Assembly: GCA_964392615.1 (NCBI GenBank)
Contig: CAYMRB010000445.1
Location: 1-8,298 of the forward strand
DNA from: CAYMRB01 sp964392615
Lineage (GTDB): Bacteria; Planctomycetota; UBA8108
DNA: 8,298 nt
Direction of reading: 5' to 3'
The stretch's first letter is position 1; each line of letters begins with the position of its first letter. Shown piece by piece: positions 1 to 5,784 of this stretch. The notes under the pieces are model-generated. The model searched no databases, was not told the DNA's origin, and saw only the letters and a list, made by a program, of their open reading frames with translations. Made by a program: the position numbers and the translations under genes.

Positions 1-27
1 GCGCAACCGAGGCATCCGGGCGTCAGG

Positions 28-56
28 TTGACAGGGCGTATCGGCTCGGCGACGAT
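28..56 (+). promoter_or_regulatory. Candidate sigma-70-type promoter for the sulfatase gene
   Basis: A perfect TTGACA hexamer lies at 28-33, followed by a 17-nt spacer and a weak -10 (GACGAT, 51-56) that keeps the A at position 2 and the final AT of TATAAT. It would give a leader of roughly 45 nt before the ATG at 106. The -35 match is strong and the -10 is poor, so this is a candidate only. If correct, it rules out the in-frame TTG at 28 as the start codon. Confidence 0.35.
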
Positions 57-92
57 CCAACGCGGTCGGTGGAAATGCGAAGGAAACCCCGC

Positions 93-96
93 GGAG
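93..96 (+). promoter_or_regulatory. Ribosome binding site deciding the sulfatase start
   Basis: GGAG sits 9 nt upstream of the ATG at 106. No comparable site precedes the in-frame TTG at 28. The ATG start also places a signal peptide at the very N-terminus, which the longer reading would bury. Confidence 0.6.
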
Positions 97-105
97 CCCG
101 CTCTC

Positions 106-1434
106 ATGCTGTGTCGTGCTGGTCTCGCCGTGCCCGTCGTCGGCCTCGTTGCGTGTCTACTCTCGCTGTCCGCCGGTCTCGCCGCCGGTGACGAGGCCGC
201 GCGGCCGCCAAACGTCGTTCTGATCATTTCCGACGATCAGGCGTGGACCGACTTCGGCTTCATGGGGCATGAGACGATCCGCACGCCGTCCCTCGATCGC
301 CTCGCGAGCCAGAGCGCGGTGTTCCCGCGCGGCTACGTGCCGGCGAGCCTGTGTCGCCCGTCGCTCGCGTCGATCATCACCGGGCTCTATCCGCACGAGC
401 ATCGAATCAGCGGCAACGATCCGCGCCGGCCAGACGGCTCGCCGGGCTGGTCGCGGCGCCGGGATCCGGTGTACCGTCCCCTGCTCGAGCGGCTGACGAG
501 CCACATCGACGCCGTCCCGACGCTGCCGCGCCTTCTCGCCAAGAAGGGGTACCTGAGCCACCAAAGCGGCAAGTGGTGGGAGGGGAGCTACGCTCGCGGC
601 GGCTTCACGCATGGCATGACGCACGGCGATATCGAACGCGGCGGTCGTCATGGTGACAAGGGGCTCGAAATCGGCCGCAAGGGGCTGAAGCCGATCTTCG
701 ATTTCCTGGACGGGTGCGGCGAGCGACCGTTTTTCGTCTGGTACGCGCCGTTCCTGCCGCATACACCGCACAATCCGCCCAAACGGCTTCTCGATCGCTA
801 CAAGGGAAAGACCGACTCGATTCACGTCGCGAGGTACTACGCGATGTGCGAGTGGTTCGACGAGACCTGCGGCGAGCTGCTCGGCTATCTCGACCGCAAG
901 AAGCTCGCCGAGAACACCCTGGTCGTTTTCGTCACGGACAACGGCTGGATTCAGAATCCGAAACGCGGCGGGCACACACCGCGCAGCAAGCGATCGCAGT
1001 ACGACGGCGGTGTGCGGACGCCGATCATGCTGCGCTGGCCCGGGAAGATCCGCCCGGGCGTGCGCGAATCGCTCGCGAGCAGCGTCGACATCGCGCCGAC
1101 GATCCTGGCGGCGTGCGATCTCGAGCGGACCCCGCGCATGAGCGGCATCGACCTGCTCGACGTGTGCCGAGGCAAGTCAGCGGGACGGGACACCGTATGG
1201 GGCGAGATCTTCGAGCACGACGTCTTCGACGTTGACCGACCCGCGAAGAGCCTGCTCTACCGCTGGTGCGTCGTCGGTTCGCGGAAGCTCATCGTGCCGA
1301 CGAAGGGCGACGCGGTCGAGCTCTTCGACATCGTCGCCGATCCTCTCGAGCGCGAGAATCTCGCCGCGCGGGAGCCGGCGACGGTCAAGCGGCTTCGCGA
1401 ACGGCTCGACGCGTGGTGGACGCCCACGCGTTGA
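106..1434 (+). CDS. Secreted sulfatase-fold enzyme (S1-like) with altered catalytic motif
   Basis: Predicted exported hydrolase of the alkaline phosphatase/sulfatase superfamily, 442 aa from the ATG at 106. A hydrophobic signal peptide spans about residues 4-28, with probable cleavage after LAA. Seen in order: metal ligands D43-D44 in IISDDQAW; the sulfatase signature region SLCRPSLASIITG, with C83 at the formylglycine position; SGKWWEG with K156; PHTPH with H219; TDNGW with D278-N279; K295 before YDGGVRTP; and a C-terminal ELFDIVADPLERENLA segment typical of the family. Two positions depart from the canonical site. The Arg of C-x-P-S-R is Leu87, and the His of GKWH is Trp158. Family membership is clear, but the substrate is unknown and activity on sulfate esters is uncertain. 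The planctomycete-like context suggests polysaccharide processing in the periplasm or outside the cell. It is transcribed alone and convergent with its - strand neighbour. Confidence 0.93.
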   Translation: MLCRAGLAVPVVGLVACLLSLSAGLAAGDEAARPPNVVLIISDDQAWTDFGFMGHETIRTPSLDRLASQSAVFPRGYVPASLCRPSLASIITGLYPHEHRISGNDPRRPDGSPGWSRRRDPVYRPLLERLTSHIDAVPTLPRLLAKKGYLSHQSGKWWEGSYARGGFTHGMTHGDIERGGRHGDKGLEIGRKGLKPIFDFLDGCGERPFFVWYAPFLPHTPHNPPKRLLDRYKGKTDSIHVARYYAMCEWFDETCGELLGYLDRKKLAENTLVVFVTDNGWIQNPKRGGHTPRSKRSQYDGGVRTPIMLRWPGKIRPGVRESLASSVDIAPTILAACDLERTPRMSGIDLLDVCRGKSAGRDTVWGEIFEHDVFDVDRPAKSLLYRWCVVGSRKLIVPTKGDAVELFDIVADPLERENLAAREPATVKRLRERLDAWWTPTR

Positions 1435-1464
1435 CCGCTCGATTGATTGACCGCGACGTGAGCT

Positions 1465-1488
1465 GAGTAGAGTCTGCAGGCTCTACTC
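1465..1488. terminator. Perfect inverted repeat at the convergent junction, possible bidirectional terminator
   Basis: GAGTAGAG (1465-1472) and CTCTACTC (1481-1488) are perfect 8-bp complements around an 8-nt centre. Two further inner pairs (one G-T, one C-G) leave a TGCA loop. It lies between two convergent genes, where a shared terminator is expected. The right arm contains the TAG stop (1485-1483) of the - strand gene. No T-run follows on either strand, so it is not a classical intrinsic terminator. It may instead stabilise 3' ends or block read-through. Confidence 0.45.
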
Positions 1489-2394
1489 GTCGTCGTACAT
1501 GCCGTTGCCGTTGCCGTTGTGCGTCCGTCGCGGACAGACGCGGCACGTGCGGCGCAGGTAGACGGCAACGACCTTGCCTTCGCGCCGCTTCGGCGAGGGG
1601 GCGAAGAACTTCTCGGTCTCGGGCCACTCGCGGCCGCAGGCGACGCAGGTGCGCAGCTCCGGCGGGTTCGCACGGTTCTTGGCGCGCGACAGGAATCGCT
1701 TCTTCGTGGCCTCGAGCCGATCGAGCAGCTTCTGTTTGCGTTTCTCCCACGCCGCGATATTGCGTTCGCGGGTTTCCTCGGCGAGCTGGCGGCGCCGCTC
1801 GATCGACGGCGGCAACGCCATCGCGTCGCTCCACGTGTGCCGGATGCGCCACTTCTTGCGGTAGCGGCGGATCGTCGACGGAGCGACCTCGTACGCGTAT
1901 CCGAACTGCTCCGTGGTCCAATCGTGCGGGTTCTCGCGCAGCTCCTTGCGCAGGCGTCGCTTCTCGTCGCGAGTCAATCGCTTCGCGTAGCGCGCGCGCC
2001 GCGAGCGTTCCGGATCGACGAGGCCGCTGCGGCGCATCTTCTGCGCGATCGAGTCGATGGATCGCTCGTTCAACGTCACCGTCTGACCGGAGCCGTTGCA
2101 GAAGAAGCCACGTCCCTTGATACCACGGGCGCCGAGCCCGCGTTCGCGCGTCAGCAATCGGAGGATCTGCTCCTCGCGCGACGACCAACGGCAGGTCTTT
2201 CGCGTCGGCTCGTACAAGCCGAGTCGCGCAGCCTGGCTCTTGATCGCAAGGAACGATCGCCCTCGGATCCGAACTCGTCGGAGATCCTGAGGGCGCAGCG
2301 CTCTACCGAGCGTTGCCTCGAGTTCCTTCGCCTGGCGGACCAAGTTGACCTTGTCCGCTTCCGTCCACATCGGTTTGGAGAGAGTTTGGGACAT
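1483..2394 (-). CDS. DNA-binding protein: Myb/SANT-like segments, HTH and C-terminal zinc ribbon
   Basis: A 303-aa, strongly basic, cytoplasmic protein with no signal peptide or membrane segment. Visible parts: a Myb/SANT-like unit at about 10-60, opening with WTEAD and closing with IKSQAARLGL; a second similar unit at about 70-117, opening with RWSSREEQ and closing with IDSIAQKMRRSGL; a helix-turn-helix at about 160-182 (TTEQFGYAYEV then APSTIRRYRKKW); a charged, probably coiled-coil helix at about 198-245; and a zinc ribbon with C250-x2-C253 and C284-x2-C287. The ribbon has the F...R...LRRTCRVC spacing seen in ribbons attached to HNH nucleases and phage proteins, but no HNH motif follows. 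The tail is NGNGNG then MYDDE. The start at 2394 is preferred because AAAGG stands 9 nt upstream; a longer in-frame reading to 2514 adds 40 residues with no domain character. The role is probably sequence-specific DNA binding (regulator, or relic of a mobile-element protein). No family name can be given with confidence. Confidence 0.8.
   Translation of the reverse strand: MSQTLSKPMWTEADKVNLVRQAKELEATLGRALRPQDLRRVRIRGRSFLAIKSQAARLGLYEPTRKTCRWSSREEQILRLLTRERGLGARGIKGRGFFCNGSGQTVTLNERSIDSIAQKMRRSGLVDPERSRRARYAKRLTRDEKRRLRKELRENPHDWTTEQFGYAYEVAPSTIRRYRKKWRIRHTWSDAMALPPSIERRRQLAEETRERNIAAWEKRKQKLLDRLEATKKRFLSRAKNRANPPELRTCVACGREWPETEKFFAPSPKRREGKVVAVYLRRTCRVCPRRTHNGNGNGMYDDE
1501..1518. repeat. 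Hexanucleotide repeat (GCCGTT)x3 inside a coding end
   Basis: Three exact tandem copies of GCCGTT (+ strand) encode Asn-Gly-Asn-Gly-Asn-Gly near the C-terminus of the DNA-binding protein. Gain or loss of a unit stays in frame, so it could vary in length between strains without breaking the gene. It may equally be chance. Confidence 0.6.
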
Positions 2395-2403
2395 CTTTCG
2401 AGA

Positions 2404-2408
2404 CCTTT
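2404..2408 (-). promoter_or_regulatory. Ribosome binding site deciding the start at 2394
   Basis: On the - strand AAAGG occurs 9 nt upstream of the ATG at 2394-2392. It supports the 303-aa reading over the 343-aa one that would begin at 2514. It lies immediately 3' of a G5 tract that can pair with an upstream C5 tract (see the leader structure). Confidence 0.5.
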
Positions 2409-2409
2409 G

Positions 2410-2467
2410 ATCCCCCGACGACTCCTGTCGGTCGTGCGTCGACCGTACCTGCACTTCGATGGGGGAT
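2410..2467 (-). promoter_or_regulatory. Possible structured leader upstream of the DNA-binding gene
   Basis: In the - strand transcript ATCCCCC (2467-2461) can pair with GGGGGAT (2416-2410) as a 7-bp, GC-rich outer stem. Inside it, CGGTCG (2445-2440) and CGACCG (2434-2429) form a perfect 6-bp hairpin with a 5-nt loop. The outer stem ends one base before the AAAGG ribosome site. This could affect translation, but short complementary tracts are common in GC-rich DNA. No clear -35/-10 pair was found in the 152-nt gap (2395-2546). Confidence 0.3.
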
Positions 2468-2546
2468 TGACCCGAGGGCAGCAAAGGTTGCTCCCGAATT
2501 CCTGCATCCCGCACAGAAAATCACGGCAGCGTTCGCACGGGCGCGT

Positions 2547-3524
2547 TCACCTCGGACCCGAGGCTTCGGACGCGGCCGACTCGCGTGTCTCCGGTGCCCT
2601 GCCTGGGTCGACCGGCTCGCCGGGCGCGGCGGCACGGTGTCGTCGCCGGTGTTCGGGGAAGTCCCTGTGGTAGCGCCGCAGAAGCGCCGGTAGGTCGTTC
2701 GGGACGATGTAGATCTTGCCGCGGATCTTCTTCGTCTGCCCCGGAGCGAGCCCGCCGATGCGGAAGTCGCTGTGCAAGCACGTAATCACGCCCTGGAAGA
2801 GCTCTTGATACGGCTCGAACGCCGTCGCGAAGACGGTCCGGTCGTCCGCGCTGAAGCAGCCGATCAACCCGTTGGAGGGCGTGTGCTTGCTGAGTGGCCG
2901 CGGGTTGACGTCCGTTCGCGGCACGCTGGGCGCCGCCCAGACCTGGCCGGGCACGTAGCGCGCCTCGCGCGCCCAGTCGCGGGTCGGCATGCGCTCGAGC
3001 TTGCCTTCCAGGAAGACGAACGACTTCTCGATGTACTCGAATGTTCGGGGGTTCTGCGGATCGCCGCGCCCCGTGAAGGCCCCGACGCGGATGCACGGTT
3101 GTGCCCAGTGCGCCTCCGAAGCCTTCGCCGTCGGGTTGCGCGCGATGATGCGAAAGTCGATCTCGTCGTGCTTTGCGGTGATGACGTGGTCGACGACGAC
3201 GCCGTCGCGCAGCGTGCAGCGCAGCGCGAGCCGCGTGCGATCGTCGCTGAGCGATACGACTTCCGTGCGGTGACCGATGACCGTGCGGCCCCAATCGGTC
3301 GTCTGCGAATTCGGCCGGCAGTAGGCCTCGATGTACAGCACGTCCATCTTGCCACCCGGCAGCCGTGGCCCGGAGGGATCGTCGGAGCCCTCGATGGTCA
3401 GGATGTTCTTCTTCCAGGAGAGCCGCAGCGGGACGTTCGCGGGCTTCTCGGGGCGTTCGTCGGCGTGGACGGCAGGCAGCCACAGCGACAAGGCGCAAGC
3501 GAGAGCGATTCTCGTGGTCAGCAT
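2547..3524 (-). CDS. Secreted beta-rich protein of unknown function
   Basis: A 325-aa exported protein. The signal peptide covers about residues 1-21 (cleavage after AVHA, before DERPEK). The mature part alternates short polar turns and beta strands (for example VDHVITAKHDEIDFRI and KKIRGKIYIVPND), so a beta-sandwich fold is likely. Recognisable landmarks are MDVLYIEAYCRP (about 60-71), SEAHWAQPCIRV (about 136-147), and APGQTKKIRGKIYIV near 260-275. The mature chain has five cysteines (69, 103, 144, 223, 249). The last 35 or so residues are Arg/Ala/Pro/Glu-rich and probably disordered. The aspect resembles galactose-mutarotase-like or carbohydrate-associated sandwich proteins, but that is only an impression and no catalytic motif can be named. 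The start at 3524 is supported by GGAG 8 nt upstream. It lies 36 nt behind the TolC-like gene, so the two are probably cotranscribed. Confidence 0.82.
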   Translation of the reverse strand: MLTTRIALACALSLWLPAVHADERPEKPANVPLRLSWKKNILTIEGSDDPSGPRLPGGKMDVLYIEAYCRPNSQTTDWGRTVIGHRTEVVSLSDDRTRLALRCTLRDGVVVDHVITAKHDEIDFRIIARNPTAKASEAHWAQPCIRVGAFTGRGDPQNPRTFEYIEKSFVFLEGKLERMPTRDWAREARYVPGQVWAAPSVPRTDVNPRPLSKHTPSNGLIGCFSADDRTVFATAFEPYQELFQGVITCLHSDFRIGGLAPGQTKKIRGKIYIVPNDLPALLRRYHRDFPEHRRRHRAAAPGEPVDPGRAPETRESAASEASGPR

Positions 3525-3560
3525 GGCATCATCTCCATCCTCGGTTGGGCTCGCCGTGCG

Positions 3561-5159
3561 TCAGCTTCCCGAATCGTCGCTCTCGGTCTCGATCCTCAGG
3601 CCGACGATCTCGTAGATCGTGCCCGTGGCGCCGAGCAGTCGGCGTTCGCGACTGTCGGAATCGTACACGTTGGCGGCGATGTTCGTCTCGGTGCTCGCGA
3701 GACCGGAACGCGCGTTCAGCAGCTGGTCGACATTGACCTTCCCCTCGAAGTACTCACTCTTGCGTTCTCGCCAGACCTCTCGGCGTTGCTCGAGCGCCTC
3801 GAGCAGCTTGCGACGGTCCTCCTCGTTGTCGAGCAGTCCCCGCGTCTCCGTGCGGATGCGACGCCTCATGACGATCTCTTCGGCGTCCATGCGCGCTCGA
3901 AACTGCCGAATCTCGGCCTCCGCCTTGAGACGTGTCGCGTTCAGCACCCGAGAATCGTTGAGCCGCAGCGTGATGCCGCCGCCAACCGTCCATCCGTCGA
4001 GCCTGTCGTCAAACGACTCCGATCCGAGCGGAAACAGCGTAGCCTCGAGGAATGTCGTGACGTCGTATCGCCCGTCGATCGCCTGCTGGCGCTGCAGCTT
4101 CACGTTACGGATCGCATCCGCGAGGACGGTGAACGTCGGGTTGTTCTTGCGGGCCTTGTCGACGAGCCGCTCGTAGTCCTCCGGCGAGTCGGTCAATCTC
4201 GCGTACGGGCTGGGGCGGTACGGCGGCCTCTCGATCGAACACTCATCGCTCTCGTCGATGTTCAGGGCGGCTAGCAGAATGGTGCGGTACTGGAACTCGG
4301 TCGATCGGTAGCGGTTGCCCTGCGACTCGACGCTCAAGTTGACGGATTCGAGGCGGCCGCGATCGGCTTCAGGCAGGCGCGGATCGTCCAGGATCGCACC
4401 TAGGTCCGCGGCGTATCGAGCATAGTTCTCCGCGAGACGGCCGTAGTAGACAGTAGAGATGTAGTAGCTGAGCGCGTCGTCGACGTAGTCGCCGTAGTCG
4501 TCGAGGTACTCGAGCTGCGCCTTGCGGGCGGTCGACTCCTGGAACGCCTGCGCGATGACGCGGTTCTGCAGGCGACGCGAGCCGAAGAACGGGGCTTCGA
4601 GCCGCCCGCGGACCAGCACGCCGTTGCCCTCTTCGATCGAGCCCTGGCCCGGATCGCGCTCGTCGAAGTCGAATCGCGAGAACGAGCCGCCCGCCTCGCC
4701 GCGCAGGACCGCGCCGGCGAACGTCTCTTTCTCGAGGCCGACGACCGTCTCGATCGTGTGCCCGAACGCGCCGCTGCGGTTCGGGAAGTCCGACAGGTCG
4801 GCGCGTGTCTCGGCGTACGGCTCGAGCCGACTCAGGTTGGCGCGAAACTCTTCGAGCCCGTAGCGGGACGCGATCATTTCCTCGCGCGACGCGGTCACCC
4901 GCGGGCTGCGCGTGAAGACGAGCTGGATAATCGTGTCGGTGTCGAGGCGGTAGGGTGGTGAGAACGGGTCGTCGTCAGCGGTCGCCGCGCTCTCGTCGTC
5001 GTCGAGCGCGTCGAGTGAATCGACCGCCGCGTCAGCCACGGGGGGCGCGACGTGTCGTGCGTCGTCCCGGCGCAGTGCGGCCGGCGGATCCAGCGCGCAG
5101 GAGGTCAGGGCGATCGCCGTAGCAAGGCAATAGGAGAGCGTCAGCGTCCGTTGTCGCAT
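3561..5159 (-). CDS. TolC-family outer-membrane lipoprotein (OEP-like)
   Basis: A 532-aa outer-membrane channel-type protein. Residues 1-21 form a lipoprotein signal ending in the lipobox L18-T-S-C21, so C21 would be lipidated. An acidic, Ala/Asp-rich linker follows (about 22-70). The body has the two-repeat helix/strand/helix pattern of TolC proteins: an initial helix after DTDTIIQLVFTRSPRV (about 75-110), beta strands about 112-195, a long helical stretch about 200-300, a second repeat from about 325 (NNPTFTVLADAIRNVKL) with strands about 375-402, then a charged helix about 410-515. The end, YFEGKVNVDQLLNARSGLAS followed by a terminal helix, is the family's usual C-terminal feature. TolC proteins normally export substrates with an inner-membrane pump and a periplasmic adaptor. 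Neither is encoded beside it here. No clear Shine-Dalgarno precedes the ATG at 5159. Family call fairly sure; substrate unknown. Confidence 0.82.
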   Translation of the reverse strand: MRQRTLTLSYCLATAIALTSCALDPPAALRRDDARHVAPPVADAAVDSLDALDDDESAATADDDPFSPPYRLDTDTIIQLVFTRSPRVTASREEMIASRYGLEEFRANLSRLEPYAETRADLSDFPNRSGAFGHTIETVVGLEKETFAGAVLRGEAGGSFSRFDFDERDPGQGSIEEGNGVLVRGRLEAPFFGSRRLQNRVIAQAFQESTARKAQLEYLDDYGDYVDDALSYYISTVYYGRLAENYARYAADLGAILDDPRLPEADRGRLESVNLSVESQGNRYRSTEFQYRTILLAALNIDESDECSIERPPYRPSPYARLTDSPEDYERLVDKARKNNPTFTVLADAIRNVKLQRQQAIDGRYDVTTFLEATLFPLGSESFDDRLDGWTVGGGITLRLNDSRVLNATRLKAEAEIRQFRARMDAEEIVMRRRIRTETRGLLDNEEDRRKLLEALEQRREVWRERKSEYFEGKVNVDQLLNARSGLASTETNIAANVYDSDSRERRLLGATGTIYEIVGLRIETESDDSGS

Positions 5160-5191
5160 GCCGTCGGAAGTCAGTCGGTGGGGTCACGTCA

Positions 5192-5206
5192 CGGGCTAGC
5201 AGCCCG
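5192..5206 (-). other. Short stem-loop in the leader of the TolC-like gene
   Basis: CGGGCT and AGCCCG form a perfect 6-bp stem around a 3-nt loop. It lies downstream of the 168-aa gene and inside the presumed leader of the TolC-like gene. No T-run follows on the - strand, so it could weakly end the upstream operon or protect the new 5' end. Significance is uncertain. Confidence 0.3.
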
Positions 5207-5215
5207 ATGGGAACC

Positions 5216-5248
5216 GTAACAGATTACCGACGTCCTCCGCGGAGTCAA
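5216..5248 (-). promoter_or_regulatory. Candidate promoter and operator for the TolC-like gene
   Basis: On the - strand TTGACT (5248-5243, five of six bases of the -35 consensus) is followed after 16 nt by TAATCT (5226-5221), which keeps T1, A2 and T6 of TATAAT. The -10 sits inside an inverted repeat GTAA-N4-TTAC (5216-5227). A 10-bp palindrome CTCCGCGGAG (5235-5244) overlaps the -35 edge and spacer. The spacing and location in the only sizeable gap between the pseudopilin genes and the TolC-like gene support a separate transcription start. The inverted repeat over the -10 could be a repressor site, but that is inference. Confidence 0.4.
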
Positions 5249-5268
5249 ACCTCCGGGCGGCTGCGGCG

Positions 5269-5775
5269 TCAGCGCAGGATGCGGAGCGCCAACGCGATGA
5301 GCAGCACAGCGGCGCAGCACGCGCCGGCGATCCACGCGATCGGGCTCGTGCCGCGGCGCGGCGCCGGCATGGGGCGTCCCTCGGCCGTGCTCGATGCCGG
5401 CGGCTGTCGCACGACGTGCGCCAGGTACGGCGCCGGATCGTGCGCGAGCTTCTCGCGTCGTTCGATGCGCCGGATGTGAGCCTCGCGCAGTGCCTCGCGA
5501 TCCACTTCGCTGCGCTCCGGGTCGGTCTGGATCTGTCGCAGGAGAAGGCCTCGCCGGATGTGCGGATTGCCGGCCTCGCGCAGTCCGCGCAGCCGACCGT
5601 AGGTTTCCTTCGCGATCTGCGGTTTGTCGAGAATCAGTCCGTGGGCGGCTTCCGGCGGCTCGGACAGACTCGGGTATTTGCCACTCGCGGTTTCCTGACC
5701 CGACACCGTCACACCGGCTGCGACGAGGGCGATCGCGACCGCTGCGGGAGCGACTCTCTTCACTATCCGTCTCAT
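5269..5775 (-). CDS. Small exported protein with C-terminal membrane anchor
   Basis: A 168-aa protein that I do not recognise. It begins with a basic stretch and hydrophobic signal peptide (about 1-26, ending near VSGQ). The middle domain is polar and helical with many Arg and Glu residues (about 50-115, for example REAHIRRIERREKL). A Pro/Ala/Ser-rich linker (about 124-143) follows, and the chain ends in one transmembrane helix (about 146-165) with the basic end RILR. It would be a bitopic membrane protein with its helical domain outside the cytoplasm. The linker, helix and basic tail resemble a surface-protein sorting tail, but no specific sorting motif was identified. The start is supported by AGGA 4 nt upstream. 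The gene begins 9 nt after the stop of the PilX/GspK-like gene, with the ribosome site inside that gap, so coupled translation is likely. A role beside the pseudopilins is inferred from position only. Confidence 0.78.
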   Translation of the reverse strand: MRRIVKRVAPAAVAIALVAAGVTVSGQETASGKYPSLSEPPEAAHGLILDKPQIAKETYGRLRGLREAGNPHIRRGLLLRQIQTDPERSEVDREALREAHIRRIERREKLAHDPAPYLAHVVRQPPASSTAEGRPMPAPRRGTSPIAWIAGACCAAVLLIALALRILR

Positions 5776-5784
5776 TCTATCCTG

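Noticed and set aside
28..105. TTG start at 28 adding 26 residues to the sulfatase
   Set aside because: It would bury the signal peptide, lacks a ribosome site, and the TTG is part of a TTGACA -35-like hexamer. ATG at 106 has GGAG 9 nt upstream.
154..240. Lipobox-like LVAC in the sulfatase signal peptide
   Set aside because: The Cys sits inside the hydrophobic core and more hydrophobic sequence follows. Cleavage by signal peptidase I after LAA fits better.
157..975. 272-codon open frame on the - strand
   Set aside because: It mirrors the sulfatase, whose catalytic motifs prove the + strand is coding.
1519..2673. 384-codon open frame on the + strand
   Set aside because: It is antisense to the DNA-binding gene and spans the gap beyond it. 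It shows no motif, and the opposite strand has domains and a good ribosome site.
2521..3498. Alternative - strand frame of 325 codons overlapping the secreted protein
   Set aside because: The product is Arg/Ala-rich, with no signal peptide or fold pattern. The 3524-2547 frame has a clean signal peptide, a ribosome site and balanced composition.
2772..4274. 500-codon open frame on the + strand
   Set aside because: It lies wholly antisense to the secreted and TolC-like genes. Its product is rich in Arg, Val, Asp and Leu without domain order, as expected from the complement of GC-rich coding DNA.
4980..5010. Repeated TCGTC triplets, possible microsatellite
   Set aside because: They simply encode the acidic Asp-rich linker of the TolC-like lipoprotein and the copies are irregular.
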